Of a DNA stretch of 64,000 bases, positions 34,748-43,243 are shown piece by piece (within the stretch, counting starts at the first letter, position 1; every line of letters starts with the position of its first letter). Under the pieces are notes generated by a model. It searched no databases. It was not told the origin of the DNA and was given only the letters and a program-made list of their open reading frames with translations. The position numbers and the translations under genes are program-made. Source of the stretch: Fibrella rubiginis (lineage in GTDB: Bacteria > Bacteroidota > Bacteroidia > Cytophagales > Spirosomataceae); NCBI RefSeq assembly GCF_017353185.1, contig NZ_JAFMYV010000002.1:434001-498000 (forward strand), written 5' to 3'.

Positions 34748-36627
34748 CAGATCGATTCGTCAATGGCCTGTCGCAGGTCGGTGTAACAGTCTAGCAGGTC
34801 GGTAGCCAGTTGCCGGGTTGCCTTATCCAGGCCGGTATTCTGTGCAGTCTGATACATCCGAAACAGGGTTTTCGACATGGCCATAATAGCCGTGTCATCA
34901 ACAGCACTGTTCTCGGCAGCCAGTCGCCGACGGAAGTAGCTGACAATATCTTTTACCTCTAACGTGGGGGCTACCTGAAGCGGTAATTGCCATTGACTGA
35001 TCTGATCGGGCAGATCGCCACGCATGCCGTCGAGTACAATCCGCAGCCAGTCGAGCGTGGCAACCTGTTCATAAAGCAGTGTGAGCAAATCGGTAGCCAG
35101 CGAACCGTCGATGTTATAGCTGTTCAGGTCGGTGAGCACCAGCCACACCATGCGTCCCTGCCGGGCCTGCTCCAGCACCTGAAGCAGTTTGGGCAGTACT
35201 TCGGCCCGGAGCCAGGCCGCGGCGGTGGTGTTCATGTCGACCTGCGCGACCAGGGCAGGCGATGGCTGACTTGCCTGGTGCGCAATGGTATCGACCAGTT
35301 CAGCAGCGCTTTTTTTCGACACCGATTCCCCATTCAGCCGGATGATCAGATGCCCACTCGCGGGCAACATGGCCGTCAGCACCCGCGTGCGGAACGTTTT
35401 GCCACTACCCGGCATACCGTTGACCACAAACAACCGATACTGACCAGACAAGACAGATTGCCAGATGGTTGACTGAAACTCATCACACCCCAGTACAGGC
35501 ATATTCCGTTCCGATTCGCCCAGCGTCCAGATCGAACTGTCGGCGGGGTCAGGGCCGGGCAGCGTGCCAATGACCTGCCTGATGTGGGCTTCTATACCGG
35601 CAATGGGTACGCCCCGGTTCAGCTTTGGCTCGGTAGGTTTGGTGGGCCACTCGCCCTGATGCAGGCCAAACAGCATAAAGTCCTGATCAAAGCACGGTCC
35701 ACCCGACGAGCCGGGCAGGGTGTTGGCCTGATGCAGGAACCGCAGCCCCGGAAATACGGCCGGGTTGGCCACCGCCGGGGCGGCAATCGGCCCCTCGTCG
35801 AACTTCAGCGACTTGCCCTGCGGATGCTGAAACACCATCACCCGCTGCCCGTTGCGGGGCACCACGGCGTTGGGGTCCAGGTTGGCCCATCGGCGTTCGG
35901 CACCGATGGGGCGAGCCAGGCGGATGACGGCGTAATCCCAGCAGTCCTTTAACTCGGTGAGCACGGGGGGTATGGTTTTCAGCAGTTCCTGCTCGTGGCA
36001 GGTTTTAAAACAGACCGACCAATCTTTGTGGGCGTTGACCATCAGCGAGGTGGCCGGCCGCAACATGAGTGTGCCGTTCAGGTAGCCGTCGTAATTATCG
36101 AACTCCACCTGCAGGCGGTTGGCCGCCTGCTTATCGGGTATGCGCTCACTGGGGTTGGATTGGTTTAGTTGGTACAGGTCGACCACCACGTGCCAGGCCG
36201 TCAGCACCAGGTTTGGACCAATCAGGATGCCCGTTCCACGTTCCTGCCCGTCGACGTGCACCTTACAGGCCCATTTCATGCCGTTGAGCAACCGGTAGGC
36301 CATCGCTTTGGGTAAGCCAAACCCGTTGACCACGTTCACCATCGCCTGCAAGTCAGCTGATCCTTCGGCTCCTTTCATCAGCATTTCGGAAGCCAGCGTA
36401 CCATCGTCGCGCTGATCGTCGACGATTCCTTTCAGCAGTTGCATCAGAAAACCCTGGCCCAGGGCATAGGTCAGTCCCAACCGAAAGGCCTCGTCGCCCA
36501 TGGCCGTCTGGGCGACGGCTTCGAAGTTCATACGCGTAGGTCTACCCACCTGCGCCTGCAAAAAGAGCGTGGCAAATTCGTCGCGCGAGAGCCGTAACGC
36601 CTTCACAATCTGATCGATGGGTAGCAT
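34747..36627 (-). CDS. Trypsin-like protease fused to a P-loop NTPase
   Basis: 626 residues from the ATG at 36627 (MLPIDQIVKALRL), 10 bp after the preceding stop; earlier in-frame starts would overlap that gene. Residues 1-115 are a helical adaptor-like domain. The protease (~116-355) has a complete triad: His146 (LTAWHV), Asp231 (DYAVIRL) and Ser308 (PGSSGGP). A P-loop domain follows, with Walker A GMPGSGKT (404-411) and probable Walker B WLVLTD (495-500); it is shorter than a full STAND module. No signal peptide, so cytoplasmic. It resembles NTP-dependent conflict-system proteases; the exact family is unknown. Confidence 0.88.
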   Translation of the reverse strand: MLPIDQIVKALRLSRDEFATLFLQAQVGRPTRMNFEAVAQTAMGDEAFRLGLTYALGQGFLMQLLKGIVDDQRDDGTLASEMLMKGAEGSADLQAMVNVVNGFGLPKAMAYRLLNGMKWACKVHVDGQERGTGILIGPNLVLTAWHVVVDLYQLNQSNPSERIPDKQAANRLQVEFDNYDGYLNGTLMLRPATSLMVNAHKDWSVCFKTCHEQELLKTIPPVLTELKDCWDYAVIRLARPIGAERRWANLDPNAVVPRNGQRVMVFQHPQGKSLKFDEGPIAAPAVANPAVFPGLRFLHQANTLPGSSGGPCFDQDFMLFGLHQGEWPTKPTEPKLNRGVPIAGIEAHIRQVIGTLPGPDPADSSIWTLGESERNMPVLGCDEFQSTIWQSVLSGQYRLFVVNGMPGSGKTFRTRVLTAMLPASGHLIIRLNGESVSKKSAAELVDTIAHQASQPSPALVAQVDMNTTAAAWLRAEVLPKLLQVLEQARQGRMVWLVLTDLNSYNIDGSLATDLLTLLYEQVATLDWLRIVLDGMRGDLPDQISQWQLPLQVAPTLEVKDIVSYFRRRLAAENSAVDDTAIMAMSKTLFRMYQTAQNTGLDKATRQLATDLLDCYTDLRQAIDESI

Positions 36628-36637
36628 GACCGTGGGG

Positions 36638-37858
36638 TTAGTGGACCTTAACGTGGTGTTCGGCCAGGTGCTCGCCGACCGTTTTCGACGAGTGGCCGTC
36701 TGTGGCATCGAGGATATGTTCGAGCACATGCCCCCAGTTCATGCGCGGCACATTTGACTTACCGGCATAGTGCAGTCCACCCGCCAGCGTGAGTCGGCCT
36801 GCCTGCGCAATCAATGAACCCGAATTGCCGCCCAGCGTGGTGGCGTCGTGGGCCAGCGTACGGGGCGTAAAGCCCGCATCGAGCGGCATCAGCTGCCCCG
36901 GAGCCAGCCGTTTGATGCCGTAGGTCGATTTAAACAGTTCTTCCAAAAGCGTGAAGGTTACCCCCGACCCCGGCGCGGGCATACCCGGATTGGCCGGATA
37001 GCCAACGGTATAAATAAACGTACCCTCAACGGCCCAGTCGGGGGTGAGATCGAGGCCTAGAAATAAGGGCAGGGCCTCCCCTGCGGGCACCGGCTCCAGT
37101 TCAATCAGAGCCATGTCGGTGTCGGCGTGGTTCACCTCAGGGCTAAGATCGGGGCCACAAAACAGCACCGATTTGAGTTTCCGGACGCGGGGCGGGGTAT
37201 TGGTCTGAAACTCGTGCCCGAAGTTGACCGTGATCCCCTTCCGCAGTTTCCAGACACCATTGCGCTGCTTTTCGCCGAAAACATCCAGCACGTGCCGATT
37301 GGTCAGCAGCAGGTTTGGAGCCAGCAAAAAGCCGGTACCGTCGAATTGCTGACTTGCTTTGGGGTCGTCGATCCGGCCCACACAGCGCAGCATCTGCCCC
37401 AGGTTAGGCAAATCGGCGTTGATTTGGTCGGCCCAGTTTCCCGCCGGGCTTGTGGTCAGGTCTACCGCTCCATCGCGGATCATAAACGAAGGCCGCGACC
37501 CGTCGAGGCGGACAATACTCTCCAGCCGGGCCAGGTTGTCCAGTCCGCGACTGAGGGTGGCGTTGTCATCATTGGCCACCATACGCAGGGGTTCAGCGGC
37601 CTGTTTAACCAGTTTGCGGGCAATACGATGCAGTTTCGGGCTGTCGCCGAGGTTGTTCTTCACCACGTCCTGCCAGCTCAGCCGGGCATAGTCCAGCCGT
37701 TCGCGGATGCCGTGCTCCGACAGGTCGGGGCCTGCGCCGACGCCCTCGCGTGACTCAAGTCCTGACCCGGCCGGGCCACCCCGGCTCAGCAGGTTCCGGT
37801 AATACGTAGCCGGGGATGAGGGAGGCTCGGTTTCGGTAATAGTTGATTCGTTATTCAT
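36638..37858 (-). CDS. Trypsin-like serine protease with N-terminal helical domain
   Basis: 406 residues. Residues ~45-115 are a helical domain (IRERLDYARLSWQDVVKNNL) preceded by a Pro/Gly-rich leader. The protease fold follows, with triad His189 (LLTNRHVLD), Asp248 (DTDMALIEL) and Ser346 (GGNSGS). No signal peptide or membrane helix, so it is likely cytoplasmic, unusual for trypsin-like enzymes outside conflict systems. It differs clearly from the second protease encoded next to it, so the pair did not arise by recent duplication. Second gene of the operon, 31 bp after the small membrane protein. Confidence 0.87.
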   Translation of the reverse strand: MNNESTITETEPPSSPATYYRNLLSRGGPAGSGLESREGVGAGPDLSEHGIRERLDYARLSWQDVVKNNLGDSPKLHRIARKLVKQAAEPLRMVANDDNATLSRGLDNLARLESIVRLDGSRPSFMIRDGAVDLTTSPAGNWADQINADLPNLGQMLRCVGRIDDPKASQQFDGTGFLLAPNLLLTNRHVLDVFGEKQRNGVWKLRKGITVNFGHEFQTNTPPRVRKLKSVLFCGPDLSPEVNHADTDMALIELEPVPAGEALPLFLGLDLTPDWAVEGTFIYTVGYPANPGMPAPGSGVTFTLLEELFKSTYGIKRLAPGQLMPLDAGFTPRTLAHDATTLGGNSGSLIAQAGRLTLAGGLHYAGKSNVPRMNWGHVLEHILDATDGHSSKTVGEHLAEHHVKVH

Positions 37859-37889
37859 GGTGTGAAGGTGGTTTTAATGCGTAAGCAAG

Positions 37890-38261
37890 TCAAAACCAGG
37901 GCGATGTAAACTCACGTCTGGTTGGACCGAAGGGGGTTTCGCGGGTGGTGCCGCCCGCGGGTGGTGCTGGAGGGCCCGTGAGGCTGGTCATCCCCCCGGC
38001 GGTGTTAAACACCAGAAAGCCATTGACAACCGCCATCAGGTAATCGGCCACACCCGACGCGCTGGAAAGGGCGGCGCCCAATTCGCAGACGATGATACCA
38101 ATGGCAAGAGCCAGCCATTTAGGGTTAAAATCGAAAGCTTTTTGCAGTCCGTTGGCAATCACGTAAGTAATGCCGGTGGCCCCGGCAAACGTGGTGACGC
38201 TGGCTACAGTAAAGAAATCCTTTTGAACAAACGTGTTGGCATCCAGTAAAATAGGTAGCAT
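37890..38261 (-). CDS. Small three-helix membrane protein
   Basis: 123 residues. Three likely membrane helices (VASVTTFAGATGITYVIANG, WLALAIGIIVCELGAALSSA and YLMAVVNGFLVFNTAGG), then a Pro/Gly/Thr-rich tail. First gene of the conflict-like operon. Its size and layout recall holin-like or pore-forming proteins, but no motif proves it; it could instead anchor the proteases at the membrane. Confidence 0.72.
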   Translation of the reverse strand: MLPILLDANTFVQKDFFTVASVTTFAGATGITYVIANGLQKAFDFNPKWLALAIGIIVCELGAALSSASGVADYLMAVVNGFLVFNTAGGMTSLTGPPAPPAGGTTRETPFGPTRREFTSPWF

Positions 38262-38430
38262 TAGTCCAGTGGTTTTAGGTGAAATACGGAATCAAATGTA
38301 TCGGTTTTGCCGATGGATTATTCCGATCAGTAACACCCTTTATTTAGCGTACAGCTGCCCCCTTTTGTCGGTGCGTTCCTGATGGGGCTACGGCATCCGT
38401 TCGTACTTTTGCGGCCCTTACAATCTCCAT

Positions 38431-39414
38431 ATGTCACGCATCCTAACGGGTATTCAGAGCAGCGGCAGGCCGCATCTGGGCAATATACTGGGGGCCATTT
38501 TGCCCGCCATCCATTTATCCAAAGAGGCTGGTAATGAATCGTTTCTGTTCATTGCCGACCTCCATTCACTGACCACGCTGAGAAATGGCGAGCATCGCCG
38601 TGACTATGTCCGGGCCGTGGCTGCCACCTGGCTGGCTTTTGGCTACGACACCGTAAAAAATACCCTGTGGCGGCAGTCGCGGGTGCCGGAGCATACCGAA
38701 CTGAACTGGTACCTGAACTGCTTCACGCCCATGCCCATGCTCGACAATGCCACTTCGTTTAAAGACAAGGTGGAAAAGCTGGGCAAATCGGCGGTGAGTG
38801 CGGGGCTGTTTACATACCCCGTGTTGCAGGCTGCCGACATCCTGCTTTACGACGCCAACCTGGTGCCGGTGGGAAAAGACCAGCGTCAGCACCTCGAAAT
38901 GACGCGCGACATTGCCACAGCAGTCAACAGCCAGTACGGCACAGACGTCTTTGTGCTACCCGAAGCCCGCATCGACGAGAAAATTATGACCATTCCGGGC
39001 ACCGACGGGGCCAAAATGAGCAAGTCGTACAACAACTACATCGATATCTTTCTGCCCGCCAACGAGTTGTATAAGGTGGTAAAAAAGATCATATCGGACT
39101 CTACACCGCTGGAAGCCCCCAAAAATCCGGACACCGACATCACGTTTCAGCTGTACAAATTGCTGGCAACCGACGAACAGACCGGGCAAATGCGCGCCAA
39201 CTATGCTGCGGGTGGATACGGCTTTGGCGCTGCCAAAAAAGAACTCTATGAGCTGATGGTGGAAAAATTCGCCACCGAACGCGAGCGTTTCAATGAACTG
39301 ATGGCCGAGGGTAATCCCGAACTGGAGCGCGAACTGCAGGCTGGTGAAGAGAAAGCCCGCGCCGTAGCCAGCCAGACCATTCAGCGCGTGCGCGACGTGA
39401 TGGGGTTTAGCTAA
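38431..39414 (+). CDS. trpS: Tryptophanyl-tRNA synthetase
   Basis: 327 residues, normal for bacterial TrpRS. The HIGH-type motif is SGRPHLGNILG near residue 11 and the KMSKS loop is GAKMSKSYNN near residue 195. It charges tRNA-Trp in the cytosol. It is on the plus strand between two minus-strand blocks and converges on the next gene with only a 4-bp gap and no terminator hairpin. Confidence 0.96.
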   Translation: MSRILTGIQSSGRPHLGNILGAILPAIHLSKEAGNESFLFIADLHSLTTLRNGEHRRDYVRAVAATWLAFGYDTVKNTLWRQSRVPEHTELNWYLNCFTPMPMLDNATSFKDKVEKLGKSAVSAGLFTYPVLQAADILLYDANLVPVGKDQRQHLEMTRDIATAVNSQYGTDVFVLPEARIDEKIMTIPGTDGAKMSKSYNNYIDIFLPANELYKVVKKIISDSTPLEAPKNPDTDITFQLYKLLATDEQTGQMRANYAAGGYGFGAAKKELYELMVEKFATERERFNELMAEGNPELERELQAGEEKARAVASQTIQRVRDVMGFS

Positions 39415-39418
39415 GGGG

Positions 39419-40447
39419 TTATTTAGTCGGGTCAGGATTGCCGGGCGGGCGGCGGGCGGTGTTGCGAATGTTGACGAGCTTGAGCAGCAGGTCGAACCAG
39501 AACGGGGCACCAAACGACAGGGCAGCCATGGTTAGCACCCAACCAACGATGGCAACGTACCACTCCTGGCCCGGTTGAAACCCCCACTTACCATCGCCCT
39601 GTTTCCAGCTAATAGGCAGTTGAAGTTCGTCGATCTGGCCCTGCACAAACTTTACGTAGGCCGATTGCACCATCAGTTTCTCGGAATCGGTGAGTGTGTC
39701 TTTGAGCGCGCTCTTCGTCGTGTTAAGGACCGCTGACTTGTTATCAACCAGATAGTCAATAAACGCACGATCCTTGCCGTAGGTGGCCTTACCCGTTTTT
39801 GTGGCGTTGATAGCGTCGGCTACCAGTCGTCCGCGCAGGTCGGTATCATTGAAGAGCCGGTTGGTCAGGTAGATGGTGTCGACATTAAATACCAGCACGA
39901 CCACCAGCGACACCAGCCAGGCTACCCCCTGCGCGTATCGTTTATACCAGCCCGATACCTGCTCCATATAGCCGTTGTACCACCTCTCCAAAGCGTCTTT
40001 GAACGACTGGAAGCTGTCTGACTTGGCCAGCATTGGCTCAATTAGCTCTTTGACGTCGGCGAGTGAACCATGCTCCATCCCCTGCCTGATGGCGGCCAGC
40101 GTTTGGGTTGTGCCCACCGCTGTTGCATCAACAGGCCCTACCTTATGACCAGCTTTACTCAGCAAGTCAATCAGCACGGTCGAGAACGAATCAGCCGAGA
40201 GGTAGCTGATCGGCTTCAGCCCCCTGTAGTCCTGCTGTTTTATGCTGGTGAGTCTGTGGGAAAAGAAGGCATCGGCTAGTGATGCACCCAGCAATTTGTC
40301 GATGGCCAGCCGCAAAAATTCAGCGCGCTTGCTTTGAAAGAGGGTATTGATCAGCTCAACCACGCCGGAGACGAAGATGCTGAAGACGAAAAAGATAAAG
40401 ATGAGGCCAATGGCTACGTCCAGCAGGGTAGGCAGGTTCAGATGCAT
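39419..40447 (-). CDS. Three-helix membrane protein of a widespread unnamed family
   Basis: 342 residues. Membrane helices near residues 8-30 (LDVAIGLIFIFFVFSIFVSG), 172-192 (GVAWLVSLVVVLVFNVDTIY) and 296-320 (WYVAIVGWVLTMAALSFGAP). The segment WYNGYMEQVSGWYKRYAQ is a motif I associate with a broad family of unknown function. No catalytic motif. It lies downstream of the patatin gene on the same strand with a 185-bp gap. Confidence 0.75.
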   Translation of the reverse strand: MHLNLPTLLDVAIGLIFIFFVFSIFVSGVVELINTLFQSKRAEFLRLAIDKLLGASLADAFFSHRLTSIKQQDYRGLKPISYLSADSFSTVLIDLLSKAGHKVGPVDATAVGTTQTLAAIRQGMEHGSLADVKELIEPMLAKSDSFQSFKDALERWYNGYMEQVSGWYKRYAQGVAWLVSLVVVLVFNVDTIYLTNRLFNDTDLRGRLVADAINATKTGKATYGKDRAFIDYLVDNKSAVLNTTKSALKDTLTDSEKLMVQSAYVKFVQGQIDELQLPISWKQGDGKWGFQPGQEWYVAIVGWVLTMAALSFGAPFWFDLLLKLVNIRNTARRPPGNPDPTK

Positions 40448-40632
40448 GTGCGTAATCGGTTTAGAATCAGTGTGGTGAGTGTGAACTACAGCGCGCAGAG
40501 TAGGCCAAAAATACGGGTCTGTATTGGATCCAAAACCGGGAAATGTCTCCTTTCGGTATCAGGTGTTTCACCCGAAAAAGACCCGTAAACATCCTCAACT
40601 TCAGATTCAGGATACGCGTACATTCCAGACAG

Positions 40633-41694
40633 TCAGGCCAGTACAACGGGTGGAACGCCGCCGTTGGCATCGAGCTGATTGAAATAAGCGGCGGCATCGA
40701 CCTCGCCCTTCGCCATCATGCCCTGCATCTCCACGGGATCGAACCGCAACCCGCCCGGACCACCCCCCAGCGGTAGTTTGGGCCGTATGATGTGTATCCT
40801 GCTGGCCAAGCGGTTAGCGAACGGATTCGGTTGCCGGGGTGGATTCAACAGCTTGTCGATCTGGGCCGTGGGCAGGCCCGCCGTGACCATGGCCTGCCGC
40901 ACGGCCAGCACGTAGTTGGCACCCCGACTCAGGATGTCCGGCACCCGCACGTCGTTCAGGCTCACGTCTTCGCTAAAAATGTCGATGGTGCGCTGCAACA
41001 CGCCGATCAGGTCGTTGGGCTTCAGCGAGTCGGCAGCCTCCGGCGTTTCGGGCGACAGCAAAACGGCCAGTACTTCGTCGGCACCGGCATCGAGGGCCAC
41101 CTGAATAGCCGCGTATTCCCGCACACCCCCATCTACGTAGTGCCGGGCGGGTGCGACCGGGGCCGACCGGATGCGCACCGGCTCCAGGAAAAAAGGCTGG
41201 TGGGTCGACGCCAGGATGGCGTCGACCAAATCATTCCGGCTGGCGATTGTCTGCGTGGTGTAATGCGGCAGTCGGGCCGCCAGAGGCTGCGTGGTAAACA
41301 GCCGTAACTCACCCGTTTGCAGACAAACCGCCGAAACGCCCACCTGTTTTTCGGGGGTCACTATCCGCCCGAAACGGGGAGCATCATAGACCGTGTCGAT
41401 GAGTTGATCGAGCTTGAAGCTGTTGAACAAACAGCCTGTCCTGAATAAAGCCGCTGCGTCGTGCGTGGCCAGTAAATTGGCCGTTGCTGTACCCGAATAA
41501 AAATTAATCAGCACGTTCATATCGCCCACCGATGCGAGGGGTACAATAAGGGCGCCGGTGCTGGTGCCCAGGTACACGTCGAACAGGAATTGACCGTTTT
41601 TGAAAAACTCGGGCCTGTTTCTGATGAATTTCAGCACGCCCACAGCGTAGGCACCTTTGCAGCCACCACCGCTGATAACCAATGCTTTTTTCAT
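40633..41694 (-). CDS. Patatin-like phospholipase
   Basis: 353 residues. The oxyanion-hole glycines (ISGGGCKGAY, residues 8-16), nucleophile elbow GTSTG (Ser45) and catalytic Asp in the DGG motif (VDGGVREY, Asp188) form a complete patatin Ser-Asp dyad. These enzymes release fatty acids from membrane lipids. No signal peptide. Some phage-defence systems use patatins as membrane-degrading effectors, but no nucleotide cyclase is nearby here. It starts 12 bp after the upstream barrel-like gene, so the two are coupled. Confidence 0.92.
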   Translation of the reverse strand: MKKALVISGGGCKGAYAVGVLKFIRNRPEFFKNGQFLFDVYLGTSTGALIVPLASVGDMNVLINFYSGTATANLLATHDAAALFRTGCLFNSFKLDQLIDTVYDAPRFGRIVTPEKQVGVSAVCLQTGELRLFTTQPLAARLPHYTTQTIASRNDLVDAILASTHQPFFLEPVRIRSAPVAPARHYVDGGVREYAAIQVALDAGADEVLAVLLSPETPEAADSLKPNDLIGVLQRTIDIFSEDVSLNDVRVPDILSRGANYVLAVRQAMVTAGLPTAQIDKLLNPPRQPNPFANRLASRIHIIRPKLPLGGGPGGLRFDPVEMQGMMAKGEVDAAAYFNQLDANGGVPPVVLA

Positions 41695-41706
41695 GGCTGT
41701 CTCTGC

Positions 41707-42294
41707 TTAGTTGTCCTGAAAACTCTTCTCTTTCCGCTGACCGATAACATTATAGGCCACGGCAAACTGCCCCCAGGTAGACTGGTGTTCGTAGTCGCGG
41801 TGAATTTTTAGGGCTACGCCGTATCGTTTCAGTATCTCCAGCGCCACACCACCACCCAGCAATTTTGCGTTGGTTTGCCCCCAGAGGTGCTCAACAAACA
41901 GCTGCATATTTCCCCAAAGAATGCCTTCCGGCAGACCATTGATTTTAACGTCGAGCGACGTCAGCTTCAGGGCGATCCGTGGACCGGCGTAAGCTACCCA
42001 GTGCTCCGTTTTCAGTTCCGGCGAACCGGCAGTGTAAGCCGCACCGATCACGGCCCCTACCCGCAAGTAATGATTGATCGGCGTGAACTGCGGACAGGTC
42101 TGCACCGAAAACAGGGATTTTGACTGCTGGGACGAAAAGCCCATACCAAACTCGACGGGTACCACGGCCCGACGGTTGAACTCGGCATAGTCGGGCACCG
42201 GGTCAGCAGTGGGTGGACTGTTTTGCGCCTGCGCCGTCGTCAACAGGGTGACGAGAACCAGGGCAATTCTGTAGGAACGAAAGTTGTGAAGCAT
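41707..42294 (-). CDS. Exported protein of unknown function, possibly an outer-membrane barrel
   Basis: 195 residues. A signal peptide (IALVLVTLLTTAQAQ) is followed by alternating strand-like sequence (VEFGMGFSSQQSKSLFS, AYAGPRIALKLTSLDVKING). It could be a small barrel or periplasmic protein. It is the first gene of the patatin pair. Confidence 0.65.
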   Translation of the reverse strand: MLHNFRSYRIALVLVTLLTTAQAQNSPPTADPVPDYAEFNRRAVVPVEFGMGFSSQQSKSLFSVQTCPQFTPINHYLRVGAVIGAAYTAGSPELKTEHWVAYAGPRIALKLTSLDVKINGLPEGILWGNMQLFVEHLWGQTNAKLLGGGVALEILKRYGVALKIHRDYEHQSTWGQFAVAYNVIGQRKEKSFQDN

Positions 42295-42415
42295 GTGCGT
42301 GGGTGAATGATGTTGGCCTCAAAAATCCGCACTTTTCCGCCCACCTTATACCACCGGGTGAATCTATGTTATTGACTGACAGCCAATTTATAAAACGGTA
42401 TGGTTCGAACAGCTA

Positions 42416-42460
42416 CTTGTATAGACAACCAGTTAATCAAATAAAACTTGTCTATACAAG
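42416..42460 (+). promoter_or_regulatory. Twin GntR-type operators
   Basis: Two 12-bp near-palindromic sites, TTGTATAGACAA (42417-42428) and TTGTCTATACAA (42448-42459), are exact reverse complements of each other, with centres 31 bp (three helical turns) apart. They match the GT-N-TA-N-AC style of operators bound by HutC-subfamily GntR regulators. They lie 23 bp before the regulator start, implying autoregulation and control of the downstream operon. Confidence 0.8.
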
Positions 42461-42482
42461 ATAACTAATTACCTTTGGCTCA

Positions 42483-43196
42483 ATGACAAACAAGCCGCGC
42501 CAGTACAAACAGATTCACGCCTCGCTGAAACAGCAGTTAGCCGAGGGGGTTTACGCCGTTGGCTCGCTCCTACCCTCGGAAAACGAACTGGCTACGCAGT
42601 TCAACACCACACGCATGACCGTTCGGCAGGCATTAACCGAGTTGGTGCGGGAAGGCTACATTGATCGGCGGCATGGTAAGGGAAGCATCGTACGCTCTGA
42701 ACGACAGGCACTGGGGCTATTGTCGTTTCAAGGCTTTTCAGACGCGGTAGGTAGTCAGCACACGGTACGCACCGAATTCCTGACCGACCCTGCCGTCAGA
42801 CCCTGGCCCGACAGTTTTTTCTACGCCTTGACCGACACGGAGAAAAGCATCAACTGCCTGACCATGAACCGGATCCGGTATGCCGACAACAGCCCCGTTA
42901 TGCTCGAATATACCTGGCTGCCCAACTGCGGACTCGACGGATTACTTACCCAGGACCTGCTCGACGGGTCGTTATTCAGAACCCTGAGCAGCCAGTACAA
43001 CTTCGACATCAGGCAGATGGATCAGCGCCTGAGGGCCGTGGGAGCCACCACCGAACAGGCCATCTATTTCGCCTGCCCCAAGAACACCCCACTCCTATTC
43101 ATAGAGCGCCGCTACCAAACCAACCAAACTAACCTGCACATTTACAGTCAGTTATATTGTTTCACCAACCAGTACGCCATCAGCGGCGGACTATAA
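42483..43196 (+). CDS. GntR-family regulator, HutC subfamily
   Basis: 237 residues. An N-terminal winged helix (LLPSENELATQFNTTRMTVR, then ALTELVREGYIDRRHGKGSI) is followed by a UTRA ligand-binding domain with LEYTWLPNCGLDGL and FIERRYQ. UTRA domains bind sugar- or amino-acid-derived ligands. The twin operators upstream suggest it represses itself and the following deoC operon. Confidence 0.92.
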   Translation: MTNKPRQYKQIHASLKQQLAEGVYAVGSLLPSENELATQFNTTRMTVRQALTELVREGYIDRRHGKGSIVRSERQALGLLSFQGFSDAVGSQHTVRTEFLTDPAVRPWPDSFFYALTDTEKSINCLTMNRIRYADNSPVMLEYTWLPNCGLDGLLTQDLLDGSLFRTLSSQYNFDIRQMDQRLRAVGATTEQAIYFACPKNTPLLFIERRYQTNQTNLHIYSQLYCFTNQYAISGGL

Positions 43197-43200
43197 ATAT

Positions 43201-43232
43201 TGAGTGAATGAGTGAATTCACTCAATCACTCA
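43201..43232. repeat. Short TGAGTGA palindrome
   Basis: TGAGTGAATGAGTGAA (43201-43216) pairs with 43217-43232 with one mismatch and no loop. It lies in the 47-bp gap between the regulator and deoC and belongs to the same style of word-based hairpins seen elsewhere. Confidence 0.75.
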
Positions 43233-43243
43233 TTAAAACAATC

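Noticed and set aside
30520..38261. Operon considered as a prophage or integrative element
   Set aside because: No integrase, att-like repeats, tRNA target or phage structural genes flank it; neighbours guaA and trpS are housekeeping genes.
40633..41694. Patatin considered as a CBASS effector (CapV-like)
   Set aside because: No CD-NTase cyclase or accessory genes are encoded anywhere near it.
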